The translations under genes were made by a program, and so were the position numbers. DNA of 64,000 bases from Mycobacterium sp. M26 (GTDB lineage: Bacteria; Actinomycetota; Actinomycetes; Mycobacteriales; Mycobacteriaceae): the NCBI RefSeq assembly GCF_001494595.1, contig NZ_LN929907.1, forward strand, positions 1,803,468-1,867,467, given 5' to 3'. Below are positions 24,257 through 33,254 of the stretch, piece by piece (within the stretch, counting starts at the first letter, position 1; each line of letters opens with the position of its first letter). The notes beneath the pieces are model-generated. The model did not search any database, was not told the DNA's origin, and worked only from the letters and a program-made list of their open reading frames with translations.

Positions 24257-25572
24257 TACTGCGGGACAACAGGTTTGGACTGTGTTCGGCGCAACAGTAC
24301 GGCGAGGATGATCAGCGCCAGCAAGGTGTAGGTGGTGCGTCCCTGCGACCAGTACATGTAGCGCGGCAACTCCAGCAGGCCGATGAAGATGATCGGGTAG
24401 AGCAGCAGACCGAACGGCTTGGCACTGCAGAAACCGCGGTAGAGGAACCCGGCGAGCAGGCCGATGCCGAACAGGAAGATCAGGCCGCCGACGGCGCCGT
24501 AGTCGATGAACGCGGCCACATAGCCCGACGGGTTGTTGAACTCCGGGTTGGCGTACTGGTTGAGCACGTCGGTCAACGGGGTGACCGCCGTTGACTTACC
24601 GGAGTAGGGCAATTCGTGGCCGGTCAGCCGGGTGTACAGGCCGATCTGCTCGACTCCGGGCGCCACCCAGAAGGCTTCGAGAGTGTCGTAGGGCCAGCGG
24701 CCCGGCCAGTCCAGATGCTGATAGACCAGATGGCCGTTGTTGAGCGCGGTGGTGTAGTAGCCGGCCAGTCGCTCCAGGGTGAACTCGACGAAACTGGCGT
24801 TGGTCCGGGTGCGGAAGTAGGACCACGACCGGAAGTACTCGAAGACGCCGAACACCACGATCACCAAGGGAAAACCGATCACCGGAGCCAGTTGGGCGGC
24901 CATTCGCCGGGGACCCGGGTGCAGCGACAGCCACGCGCACAGGATCACGAACACCGGCACGACCACCTCGAGAACGGCCAGCCGCTCGGAGAACAGGAAC
25001 GATCGCGGCAGGGAAAGACCGATCACCACAATGATTTTCAGCAGCTCCCCCCGGGAGAACTGCTGGGTCAGCAGAATCGAGGACACCACGACGGCCGCCA
25101 TGCCGCACTGGGTCAGCGTGGTGACACCCGGAACTGTCCCGATGGTGTCGCGCACCGGCGGTCCGTCCGCGTAGGGCCCGGCGATCAGCTGGCTCAGCGA
25201 CAGGCCCGAGCGCAGGATGAGGAAGCCGAACCCGGCGTAGCCGAACACCGTCAGACCGGTCAGCACGGTGCTGGCCTTGCGCATCAACTCCAGGGACTTG
25301 CCCTCCAGCGCCGGCCACCGCACCGTGCGCGGGCGCTGCTGCGCCGAGGCCATCGCGACCAGGGCGCCGAACGACAGCGCCAGTGCCCCGCAGGCGAAGA
25401 GCAGCAGAGTTTCGGGCGTGATCGATTTCGGTGTGCGCCACAGTGATCGGAAGGCGGCGTCCCCGATGAGGGCGGTGGGCAGCATCGAGGCCAGCGCCAC
25501 CACCCACGTCACCGCGATCGGCGAAAGGAACCAGACCTGCGGACTGGTGGAGGAGGCGGCGTGCTTGCTCAC
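24226..25572 (-). CDS. Wzy-like polysaccharide polymerase, multi-span membrane protein
   Basis: A 448-residue membrane protein with about ten or more hydrophobic segments and a large extracytoplasmic loop in the middle (about 245-345, with FRSWSYFRTRTNASFVEF), the layout of O-antigen/EPS polymerases. Sequence identity in this family is low, so the call rests on topology and context (Wzx-like, Wzz-like and glycosyltransferase genes adjacent). The start is GTG 25572 (VSKHAASSTS) in a GTGA overlap with the flippase gene; the longer ORF up to 25683 lies inside that gene. Confidence 0.72.
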   Translation of the reverse strand: MSKHAASSTSPQVWFLSPIAVTWVVALASMLPTALIGDAAFRSLWRTPKSITPETLLLFACGALALSFGALVAMASAQQRPRTVRWPALEGKSLELMRKASTVLTGLTVFGYAGFGFLILRSGLSLSQLIAGPYADGPPVRDTIGTVPGVTTLTQCGMAAVVVSSILLTQQFSRGELLKIIVVIGLSLPRSFLFSERLAVLEVVVPVFVILCAWLSLHPGPRRMAAQLAPVIGFPLVIVVFGVFEYFRSWSYFRTRTNASFVEFTLERLAGYYTTALNNGHLVYQHLDWPGRWPYDTLEAFWVAPGVEQIGLYTRLTGHELPYSGKSTAVTPLTDVLNQYANPEFNNPSGYVAAFIDYGAVGGLIFLFGIGLLAGFLYRGFCSAKPFGLLLYPIIFIGLLELPRYMYWSQGRTTYTLLALIILAVLLRRTQSKPVVPQYQPMLSGLPS

Positions 25573-26912
25573 CTGCCGAGTGCCACCGAACCGGGCGGGC
25601 GCTCCAGCAGTTCGCGGGCGGCCGCGATGAGGTGGCGGTGCGCGTGCGGGGCACGGTCGAGAACCCGTCGCGCGGTGATCCATTCGGCGATGGACAGCGC
25701 CGCCACCCCGCAGGAGGAGACGATGGCCAGCGGCAGCGGGCCGCCCACGACGGCCGCGACGATGCCGCAGGGCAGCACGATCGCCAGCACGATCACCGCG
25801 GTGCGGGAGACCTCACGGATGTGGCCGCCGATGATCAGCAGCGAGATGTTGACGTTCAGCGCGGCCTGGACGATGCCGCTGGCGGCCAGGATCACCAGCA
25901 GCGTGCTCGCGTCCCGCATCGACGGCCCATAGGCCAGTTGCAGGGCCAGCCCACCGAACAGTCCGAGGACGATCACCAGAAGGATCGTGACGACGGTGTT
26001 GACGGTGGCGACGTTGGACAGCAACCGCACCACATGCTCGCGCTTGCCTTCTGCCCACAGCCGTGCCGCCGGCGGCGTGACAGCCAGGGCGGCAAGGCTT
26101 TCCAGGATGGTGACCTGCATGGCGATGGTGGCCGCCGCCGAGTAGTGGGTGGCGGTCACCGGTGCGAAGGCCATATTGGCCAGCCAGATGGTTCCGGCCA
26201 TCATCAGGAACGACGACAACTCCAGGCTGAACAGCCGGGTGCCGTTGCCGATGGCCGCGCGCAGTGATGCGATGCCCACCGACTTCGAGATCGCGATATC
26301 GCGACGCCCGTAGTAGAGGGCGACCAGGAACTGCACCAGGGCCACCGCCACGTAGGCCGATAGCAGCACGGTCAGTGTCGGGCGCTCCAGGGCGAAGGCC
26401 ACCACGCCGACCACCGGCAACACCATGGTGCTGCGGATGTAGTGCATGGTGGCCACCGAGGCGGGTACCCGGCCGAAGGCGGCGAAGATGTCGCTGAGCA
26501 TCAGCCGCAGGGTTTCGATGACGATGATCGCGGTGGTCAGGAAGAACGCCGGGATGAAGTCACCGTGGCCGATCAGGCCCGCGGTCGCGAAGAACGCCAC
26601 CACCGGGGCGGACGGCAGCGTCAGCAGTGCGGTGGCACGCAGGTGGGTGCCCGCGATGATGCGCCGCTTGGCGTGATCGGGTTCAGCGGGGATCAGCCGA
26701 ACGACGTTGGGCCCCAAGCCCAGACGGCCGACGAGCGGGCCGATGGACAGCGCCGCCAGGATGGCGAAGAAGCCGGCGGCATCCTTGTCGTCGAGGGTGC
26801 GCACGACGATCACGGTGAGCAGGAACGTGGCGATCATCCCGGCTGCTGCGGCGACCACCCGCCAGGAGAAGCTGCGCTTGAGCTCGGCGGTCGCCTCGTG
26901 ACCCTGGGTCAC
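25569..26912 (-). CDS. Wzx-like polysaccharide flippase
   Basis: A 447-residue membrane protein with roughly 12-14 hydrophobic helices in the MOP (polysaccharide exporter) pattern, beginning FSWRVVAAAAGMIATFLLTV. It likely flips lipid-linked repeat units to the outer face of the membrane for the adjacent Wzy-like polymerase. GTG 26912 overlaps the upstream glycosyltransferase stop (GTGA); its own stop overlaps the polymerase start. Confidence 0.82.
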   Translation of the reverse strand: MTQGHEATAELKRSFSWRVVAAAAGMIATFLLTVIVVRTLDDKDAAGFFAILAALSIGPLVGRLGLGPNVVRLIPAEPDHAKRRIIAGTHLRATALLTLPSAPVVAFFATAGLIGHGDFIPAFFLTTAIIVIETLRLMLSDIFAAFGRVPASVATMHYIRSTMVLPVVGVVAFALERPTLTVLLSAYVAVALVQFLVALYYGRRDIAISKSVGIASLRAAIGNGTRLFSLELSSFLMMAGTIWLANMAFAPVTATHYSAAATIAMQVTILESLAALAVTPPAARLWAEGKREHVVRLLSNVATVNTVVTILLVIVLGLFGGLALQLAYGPSMRDASTLLVILAASGIVQAALNVNISLLIIGGHIREVSRTAVIVLAIVLPCGIVAAVVGGPLPLAIVSSCGVAALSIAEWITARRVLDRAPHAHRHLIAAARELLERPPGSVALGR

Positions 26913-27766
26913 GGCGTGCTGCCCCGCCAGCCGGCCAGCGTGCCGCGCAGGTAGGCGCGGTCGGCGCGAGCGCGGATCCGGTCACCGCGGGCGGCGCGGA
27001 CGACGGTTCCCACCATCTTGCGTGCGGAGTAGTAGGCGAGCAGGTGGGCCGGTAGCCGGTGGGTGCGCCACAGGTGCCCGAGCCCGACGCCGTACCGCAG
27101 CATCTTGTCGACGTAGTCCGCGTCCGGGGCCACCCGGTCGTCGGCGGAGTAGACGACGATGTCCGGCCGGTAGAGCAGCGTCGCTCCGCTAGCCATCATG
27201 CGAAGCAGTAGATCGGATTCCTCGCCGGCTCCGCGCCAGCCCGGCGCCCCGGCGCCGATGCCCTCGTCGAACGGTGCGGCCGACGGCAAAGCAGCACGGC
27301 GCAGGAACAACGTGCTGCTGATCGAGGTGCGCATGAAGTTCGTCCGGCTGATCTCGACGGCGTGGTCCAGCCAGCGCAGCATCGACGGCGACCCGTCGGC
27401 ATCGACCTGCTTGGCCGACAGCCCCGCGATGTCGGGACGTTCCGCGAACACGGAGAGCACCCTGCGGACGGTATCGGACGCATACCAGCAGTTGTCATCG
27501 GGGAAGGCAACGATGGGTGCGGTGGCCAGTCCGAGCCCGACATTGCGGCCCACCGAGACACCGCGGCCGCTGGTGGTGACATGCCACGGACCGGGCAGTC
27601 CGTAGTCGCGCACAAGTTGGGCGCAGGTTTGGTCGCTGCTCTGGTCGACGAGCACGAACTCGACCTGCTCGGCCAGATCTCCCGCGGTCAGTGCATCGAG
27701 TTGGTGCTTGAGCGCCTCCGCCCGCCCGATCGTGCTACAGACCAGGGAGATGGCCGGAGCGCTCAT
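26909..27766 (-). CDS. Glycosyltransferase family 2
   Basis: A 285-residue GT-A fold enzyme: N-terminal ISLVCSTIGRAEAL nucleotide-binding strand, FVLVDQSSDQ, and the metal-binding acidic motif FPDDN near residue 93. It probably adds one sugar to the lipid-linked repeat unit. The ATG at 27766 overlaps the Wzz-like gene (ATGA), so Wzz-like, GT2, Wzx-like and Wzy-like genes form one minus-strand operon. Confidence 0.87.
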   Translation of the reverse strand: MSAPAISLVCSTIGRAEALKHQLDALTAGDLAEQVEFVLVDQSSDQTCAQLVRDYGLPGPWHVTTSGRGVSVGRNVGLGLATAPIVAFPDDNCWYASDTVRRVLSVFAERPDIAGLSAKQVDADGSPSMLRWLDHAVEISRTNFMRTSISSTLFLRRAALPSAAPFDEGIGAGAPGWRGAGEESDLLLRMMASGATLLYRPDIVVYSADDRVAPDADYVDKMLRYGVGLGHLWRTHRLPAHLLAYYSARKMVGTVVRAARGDRIRARADRAYLRGTLAGWRGSTP

Positions 27767-29295
27767 GCGCTCTCCAGGTGCAGACGCTCCGTCTGGCCGT
27801 CTGCATTCTCCGCCCCGTGCTTGTTCTCCGATGTGCCCCCGGTGTTCTCATCCGACACCGTGTGCTCGTCCTCCACTATCTGGTCTGCCGACTCGTCGAC
27901 CTGGTCGACCACGTCGGGTGCCCGATGCAGGCCTCCGCTAGGAGTTTCCGCCATCGGAACAGCTTTCGCTGGCTTAGTCCGTCCACCGGGTGCCCACCAG
28001 CGCCGGCGGGCGCCGACGGCGAACACCGGAACGCCGTGCGCGCGGGCCAGCTTGATGACCATCCGCGCCTGCCGGTAGGTGTCCAAGCCGATCATCGCCA
28101 CGATGATGACGTGGGTGGCCAGACCGGCCGCGCGCGGCAACGCCGAGGAGTTTGTCAGCGATCCGCCGTCGATGATCACCGTCGTCGAGTTACGGCTGCG
28201 GGGCAGGATGCGCCGCTCGATCACCTCGTTGGCATGGCGCTGGCGGATGGTGTCCACCGGGCCCTGCTCGGCCGCGGCGAACGACAGCAGGCGGGCCATC
28301 CCGTCGGTACCCGATTGCGCCGACGCGCCGACCACCAGAATGCAGGCGCCGCGGGCGGCGGGCAGCTGAGCGTAGACCGCCCTGGCATTCTCGGCTTCGG
28401 ACTTGGTGACCTTCGCGCGCTCGCCGTACGACCGCAGCTTGACCACCGGCCACAGCACGCCGGCGACCTCGTCCTCCAGGACGCCCATCGAGGTGATCAC
28501 CCCGGAGCGCTGGCGCCACACGATGGCCAGGGCGAGCGCCAGCAGACCGCCGAGCAGGCCGCCGCCGACCGCGCCGAGCCACCAGTGCGGCACACCGGCC
28601 AACGGCATCTCGGTGGGCGGCTGCACCACCTGAACCCCTGGCGGGCGCAGCATCTGGACGTCCAGCGACAGCTTTTGGGCCTGCAGGTCGTTGATGCGGT
28701 CCTGGAAGCCGATGGTGTCGGGCACCGGCGGCGGCGGGATCAGGTTGCCGAACTCGTCGTACTGCGGTTCGAGGAACGGCGCCTCGTTGGCGATCCGGAT
28801 CTGGTCACGCAGACCGTTGATGACGCCGTTGAGCGCGTCGATCGCGGCCTGCTCGCGCTGCCGGTTCTGTTGCACCACATGGTCGCTGTACAACCGCAGT
28901 GCGGTGTCGATGACGCTGGTCGCCTGCCCGGCAGTAGGGGCCGTCGCCGACAGCGTGATGATCGAGGACTGCGAATCCTGGGTGGCCGTCAGGCTCGGAT
29001 TGCCTGGCTGGTTGAGCGCGGTGCGCAGGGAGGTGGCGAACCCGGGGGAGGACAGATAGGCGATCTCGCCGGAGATATAGCTCTGCTGGGACTCCACCGA
29101 CGGGGCGTTGGTGGTCAGGATCTGGTTCGGATCCACCGGCTGGTCGATGCGGATCAGTGCGCTGACCGACGGGTCGGCGGTCGAGGACTGCAGGGCCATC
29201 CCGCCGAGCGCGGCGCCGACGGCAATGCCGACCACGGTCGCGGGCCACAACGGGGTCAGCCATCGTGACAGCACGGAGCGTGCTCTCCTGGCCAT
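27763..29295 (-). CDS. Wzz-type chain-length protein with degenerate tyrosine-kinase domain
   Basis: A 510-residue membrane protein with two spans (about 20-38 and 239-260) flanking an extracytoplasmic Wzz domain, followed by a cytoplasmic P-loop-like domain. Active bacterial tyrosine kinases need a Lys in Walker A; here the segment reads VVGASAQSGTDGMA (about 321-334) with no Lys. The Walker B position reads VIIDGG (373-378). The tail (460-510) is acidic and has no Tyr cluster. It may set chain length as a scaffold without kinase activity. ATG 29295 has GGAG 6 nt upstream and is preferred to the TTG at 29307. First gene of the minus-strand polysaccharide operon. Confidence 0.82.
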   Translation of the reverse strand: MARRARSVLSRWLTPLWPATVVGIAVGAALGGMALQSSTADPSVSALIRIDQPVDPNQILTTNAPSVESQQSYISGEIAYLSSPGFATSLRTALNQPGNPSLTATQDSQSSIITLSATAPTAGQATSVIDTALRLYSDHVVQQNRQREQAAIDALNGVINGLRDQIRIANEAPFLEPQYDEFGNLIPPPPVPDTIGFQDRINDLQAQKLSLDVQMLRPPGVQVVQPPTEMPLAGVPHWWLGAVGGGLLGGLLALALAIVWRQRSGVITSMGVLEDEVAGVLWPVVKLRSYGERAKVTKSEAENARAVYAQLPAARGACILVVGASAQSGTDGMARLLSFAAAEQGPVDTIRQRHANEVIERRILPRSRNSTTVIIDGGSLTNSSALPRAAGLATHVIIVAMIGLDTYRQARMVIKLARAHGVPVFAVGARRRWWAPGGRTKPAKAVPMAETPSGGLHRAPDVVDQVDESADQIVEDEHTVSDENTGGTSENKHGAENADGQTERLHLESA

Positions 29296-29533
29296 TCCCA
29301 ACTCCAAGGTTCTCGTCAGGCTCGTCGTCTGTGGAGCCCCACTCAGCGCGGCGAACTAGCCGAGTTTTGCTCAACAATAACTGTTGCTTACGGTGTGGTC
29401 GCGGCGCGGCGCCACATGCACCCGAAATAACCCTGTGTCACAAGCGTTATCTCCTCGCGACACTCGCTGGTCATCTTTGCGGGGTGGTCTTTCGTTAACT
29501 TGCTAGCAAGCATAGTGGCCATCGCGGCGGCCG
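29296..29533. other. 238-bp intergenic region between the polysaccharide and carrier-protein clusters
   Basis: This is the longest non-coding gap in the window. It must hold the promoter of the Wzz-like operon and any terminator of the acpS operon (both minus strand). Seen: CTTGCTAGCAAG, a perfect 12-bp palindrome at 29499-29510, and CAACA-ATAAC-TGTTG at 29372-29386. The region is more AT-rich than its surroundings. No -35/-10 pair is clear and no small ORF is convincing. Confidence 0.5.
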
Positions 29534-29908
29534 TCATGTCGCACACGTCACGACCACGACGGCCATCGCATGGCAGTCCGCATGCGACAGGGACACCTCG
29601 GTCTGACCCCAGCCCTGGGCGCGGGCCCGTTCGGCGGTGACGCCGGACAGGTGCAGTGTCGGTGCCGCTCCGGTGCCGCGGATCTCGATGTCGAGCAACG
29701 GAAAATGCGCTTCCGGTTCGGCGAAGACCTTAATGACGGCCTCCTTGGCGGCGAACCGGGCGGCCAGCCGTTCCGGTGCGCCGGCGCAGTCGTCGATCTC
29801 GGCCGCTGTGAACACCCGGTGCAGATAGCGATCGCCGAACGTCGCGATCGAATCCGCGACCTCGGCGACCGACACGACGTCGCAACCGACCCGGATGCCG
29901 TCGATCAC
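29534..29908 (-). CDS. AcpS-type holo-carrier-protein synthase
   Basis: A 124-residue phosphopantetheinyl transferase of the small AcpS type, moving 4'-phosphopantetheine from CoA to a carrier-protein Ser. Both signature motifs are present: RVGCDVVSV with the metal Asp about residue 10, and RFAAKEAVIK with the catalytic Glu about 56. The GTG at 29908 overlaps the GH2-like stop (GTGA); longer frames up to 30112 lie inside that gene. It ends the operon that begins with the carrier protein at 33496, so it is probably the dedicated activator of that carrier. Confidence 0.87.
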   Translation of the reverse strand: MIDGIRVGCDVVSVAEVADSIATFGDRYLHRVFTAAEIDDCAGAPERLAARFAAKEAVIKVFAEPEAHFPLLDIEIRGTGAAPTLHLSGVTAERARAQGWGQTEVSLSHADCHAMAVVVVTCAT

Positions 29909-32301
29909 TGCGCCGTCTCGATCGCGGCAGCGGAGTAGGAGTCCACAGAGCCGACGGTGCCCGCGGGCACGGCGTCGGGATCCTGGTGATGCAGCCGCAC
30001 CCGATACGGACGGCCCGCGGGCAGATGGAAGTAGTTGTCCGAGACCTGCCAGCCCGGGGCCTCGACACCGACATAGCGCAGTGCGACATCGGAGCGGACT
30101 TCCAGTTCCCACGTTCCGTCCATCCGGTCAGCCACCGCGCGCAGTCCCGTATGCACTTGCACGCCACGCGGATAGACGACGAGCGCATCGCGCAGCACCG
30201 TGGCGGAGTCGGCCAGCCGGACCACGGCCTCGACCGCGTCGGCGGTGGGTGGCCCGAACCGAAACGCGTGCGACAGGTCGCGGAACACGCCCGAGAGGTG
30301 CGAGTCGGTGACGGTCAGCGAGGAATGGGCGGGCACCTCGATAGCGCGGGCGGCCTCGGTGACCAGTTGCCCCGCGGCGTCGGTGGCGGCCAGCGTGAGG
30401 TCACCGCGGATTGCTGCCGGGCCGTCGTTGTGGATGTCAATGCGGATCCCGCTCAGGCCGTCGTCGGACACCACCACCGACTGCGGCGCCCACACCCGCC
30501 GCAATGCCTGCAGCGCCGCCTTCGGCGCGCCGTCGGCGTCGAGCAAACCCCAGCCCGCGCCGGGGCGGGCGTCCTTGCCGGCCAGCACCAGCGCACCCCG
30601 GCAATCTGAATCGGCCCGCCGCCAGAAGGCGAAGCACGCCAGCATCGCCTCGGCGATCGCCAACCGGCCGAGTTCCAGATACCGCTCCGGATCGACCCGG
30701 CGGATCGCTGCCGGGTCCTCGCCGAACACCTCGCGGACGTAGAAGTCGCGGACGTCCTCGAAGTCCCACGAGGCGCCCCGGTCGCGGGGTACCGCCGCCT
30801 TCCACCGCGGATCGTGACCGGCGACGGCGGCCGACCCGAAGTGCCGTTCGACAGCAGCCGGTGACGGCGGGTTGGCGAAGGCCAGGCATTCGGCGGCGAA
30901 GCGCACGCCCGCGGTCCGCACGTCGGCCACCGGGCGTAGGTATCCGCCGACGCCGAACCAGTGTGCGACGCCGGTGTCCGGCCGGATCGCCAGGTCCTCG
31001 CTGCCGTCGGGCGGGGCGGGACTGGACCGGACGTAGGGGATACCCGCCTGTGCGATACCCGCCTGTGCGACAGCTTCGGGCAGGGCGACGTCCAGCAGGT
31101 CCATCGCGTGGCCGGGCTTGTCGAAGCCGAGCATCTCGGGCCGCTGCAGTGTCTCGCTGCCGCCGCTGACGACGGCCAGGGCCGGGTTGCCGGCGACGGC
31201 CCGCAGCACGGCGGTGACTTCCTCGACGATGACGGCGGTCAGTTCGGCGGGTGGGTCGAACGTGGCCAGCATGGCGTCCTGCCACACCAGCACCCCCAGT
31301 TCGGCACAGACGGCCCAGAACTCCGGTTGTTCGGGCAGCAGCCCGCCGACCAGGCGCACCATGGTGGCGCCGGATTCGGCGAGGGCGCTGACCTGTCGGC
31401 GCACCGCTGCCTCGTCGACGGCGAGGGCGACCGGGTCGGGCGGGAACCAGGTGGCGCCCCGGCAGAACACGTCAATCCCGTTGACCTGCAACCCGAATCC
31501 GGTATCCCGGTCGACGCTCGCGATAGTGCGGAATCCGAACGTGCGCCGAGCGACCGGCTCGCCGGCCACGGTCACGTGTAGCCGGTACAGCGGCTGATCG
31601 CCATAGCCGCGCGGCCACCACAGCTGCGGATCGGGCACCTGGGCCGCGACGGTGAACGACCCGCCGGCGACGGTGGTCTGGCCGGCCGCGACCGCCTCGC
31701 CTGAGGGCCCGTCAATGGCATAGTCCAGCACGGCGTCGGGCCCGCTGCCGGTGATCTCGACGCGGCCGGTGTCCGGGTCGGCGGTGAGGGTGACGTCGAA
31801 GGAGAGCCGGTGCGGTGTCACGGTGACCGGCCGCCACAACCCGAGCGGGACGGGCACGTCGCCGTACACCGGGGCGCGGCCGAGCAGCGTGGTGCGCGCC
31901 CAGCGCAGCCCCGGCGGACCGACAAGGCTGGATCGCCAGCGGCCCCGTGGGCGGCGCTGCGCCAGCCAGCTGTTGAGCGCGCGGAAGCACACCGCGATCT
32001 CGTGGGTGCCGGCCTCGAGGGTCACCCGCACGGGCAGGAACATCGACGTGCACTCGGCGGCTTCGCGTCCGTCGACGAAGACCGTCGCGGGAAAGCTCAG
32101 CCCGCCGAAGTCGACGACCACCGGTTCGTCGGCCGTCACCGCGGACCGGTGCCACCAGTCATGGTCGTCGTCGACGGCGGCGAGTGTGGCCACCGGCGCG
32201 GCACCGTCGAGGACCAGGTCGTCGGACCACAGATCGGCGAGTTCCCCGGGCTTGCCGAAGGCGCCCGGCGCGGTGCGGACGACCTGCCACCGGTCCAGCA
32301 T
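29905..32301 (-). CDS. GH2 / beta-mannosidase-like protein
   Basis: A 798-residue protein with the glycoside hydrolase family 2 layout: N-terminal jelly-roll sugar-binding domain (about 45-165, GLWRPVTV), Ig-like domain (about 165-260), TIM barrel (about 265-560) and C-terminal beta domains. Candidate catalytic residues are E383 (GGSE, acid/base position) and E471 (FAAECL, nucleophile position). Both differ from the usual NE and SEFG contexts, so hydrolase activity is uncertain. ATG 32301 lies 2 bp after the DUF1839 gene. No secretion signal was seen, so it is presumably cytoplasmic. Its presence among carrier-protein genes hints at a glycosylated substrate or product. Confidence 0.8.
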   Translation of the reverse strand: MLDRWQVVRTAPGAFGKPGELADLWSDDLVLDGAAPVATLAAVDDDHDWWHRSAVTADEPVVVDFGGLSFPATVFVDGREAAECTSMFLPVRVTLEAGTHEIAVCFRALNSWLAQRRPRGRWRSSLVGPPGLRWARTTLLGRAPVYGDVPVPLGLWRPVTVTPHRLSFDVTLTADPDTGRVEITGSGPDAVLDYAIDGPSGEAVAAGQTTVAGGSFTVAAQVPDPQLWWPRGYGDQPLYRLHVTVAGEPVARRTFGFRTIASVDRDTGFGLQVNGIDVFCRGATWFPPDPVALAVDEAAVRRQVSALAESGATMVRLVGGLLPEQPEFWAVCAELGVLVWQDAMLATFDPPAELTAVIVEEVTAVLRAVAGNPALAVVSGGSETLQRPEMLGFDKPGHAMDLLDVALPEAVAQAGIAQAGIPYVRSSPAPPDGSEDLAIRPDTGVAHWFGVGGYLRPVADVRTAGVRFAAECLAFANPPSPAAVERHFGSAAVAGHDPRWKAAVPRDRGASWDFEDVRDFYVREVFGEDPAAIRRVDPERYLELGRLAIAEAMLACFAFWRRADSDCRGALVLAGKDARPGAGWGLLDADGAPKAALQALRRVWAPQSVVVSDDGLSGIRIDIHNDGPAAIRGDLTLAATDAAGQLVTEAARAIEVPAHSSLTVTDSHLSGVFRDLSHAFRFGPPTADAVEAVVRLADSATVLRDALVVYPRGVQVHTGLRAVADRMDGTWELEVRSDVALRYVGVEAPGWQVSDNYFHLPAGRPYRVRLHHQDPDAVPAGTVGSVDSYSAAAIETAQ

Positions 32302-32303
32302 CG

Positions 32304-33254
32304 TCAGCCCACCGCGGCCACGAGACGATCCATACCGGCCTGCCAGCTCTGCGCCATCTCGGTCAGCGCCGAGTCGACGTCGACGGTGCGGCCGTTGGCC
32401 AGCCGGGCCATCTTGAACTGCACCGACTTCGCGCCGGCGGCGACACCGCGGAAGTGACTTTCGGCCGCCGCGGCACCGGGGCAGACGTCGTCGAGGTGGA
32501 CCACGAAATCCGCAGCCAACTCCGCGGTGGCACCGCATTGCCGCAATGTGGCGAAGGCCCATCGATGAAAGCGCGGCATCCCGTCGTGCGGGAGCCATGT
32601 GGTGGCCCGGCGCAGGCCGTCGGCGAGCCGTTCCACCGGGTTGCCGGCCGGGCGGCGGGACAGATGTTCGGTGGCCAGCTGCTTGAGGGCGTCGGGTTCG
32701 CGCCGGTCCGGATAGCTGCGGATCTGCTCGATATAGGGCAGTAGCGCTGCGGCGGATTCCTCGGACAGGCCGAAAACCCCGTCGAAATCGTCGTCCCGCA
32801 GTTCGTAGAGGCCGGCGTTGTGCAGGTACCACATCAGCTTGCGGTCACGGTCGACGCGGGTGGGCACGATCGTGGTCTTGACGTGCTCGGTGCGATACGC
32901 GGTGCCCGCGGTGTCGGGCAGCCACCAGCTGTCCACCTCGACGGTGTGCAGCACGCCGCGCGGCGGGCCGGACTCCACGGTCTCCAGTACCGACATCCAG
33001 ACGTTCTCCTCGGTTACCTCGAGACCGTAGAGACGGCGGATGTCTTCCGGCAGCGGTTTGAGGAATGACCAGTGCATACCGTCATGGTCGGCGGACAGCG
33101 CACTGGCGAAGGACGGCACCGGGTCGAGCCCCAGTACGTGCAGCAACTCGATCCAGAGATCGAAGTAGCAGTTCGTCTCCGGCCAGATGCGGTCCGGGGA
33201 ATGCGTGAAGTGCGGCTGGTGAGTGTCAGGCTCGGCAGAGACGACGAGACTCAC
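32304..33254 (-). CDS. DUF1839 family protein
   Basis: A 316-residue protein of the DUF1839 family, recognised from the N-terminal ETNCYFDLWIELLHVLGLDP and HWSFLKPLPEDIRRLYGL segments. The conserved Asn-Cys-Tyr could include a catalytic Cys, and members are commonly found beside amino acid:[carrier protein] ligases. No biochemical role is known to me; acyl/aminoacyl transfer from the carrier is a guess. The GTG at 33254 overlaps the carrier-protein stop (GTGA). Confidence 0.8.
   Translation of the reverse strand: MSLVVSAEPDTHQPHFTHSPDRIWPETNCYFDLWIELLHVLGLDPVPSFASALSADHDGMHWSFLKPLPEDIRRLYGLEVTEENVWMSVLETVESGPPRGVLHTVEVDSWWLPDTAGTAYRTEHVKTTIVPTRVDRDRKLMWYLHNAGLYELRDDDFDGVFGLSEESAAALLPYIEQIRSYPDRREPDALKQLATEHLSRRPAGNPVERLADGLRRATTWLPHDGMPRFHRWAFATLRQCGATAELAADFVVHLDDVCPGAAAAESHFRGVAAGAKSVQFKMARLANGRTVDVDSALTEMAQSWQAGMDRLVAAVG

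Noticed and set aside
31040..31080. Short tandem repeat (two copies of GATACCCGCCTGTGCG) inside the GH2-like gene
   Set aside because: It encodes a duplicated AQAGI unit in frame; it is a small in-frame duplication, not a CRISPR or mobile element.
32302..32832. N-terminal extension of the GH2-like frame
   Set aside because: The extension lies entirely within the DUF1839 gene and is Arg/Pro-rich; ATG 32301 starts the recognisable domain.
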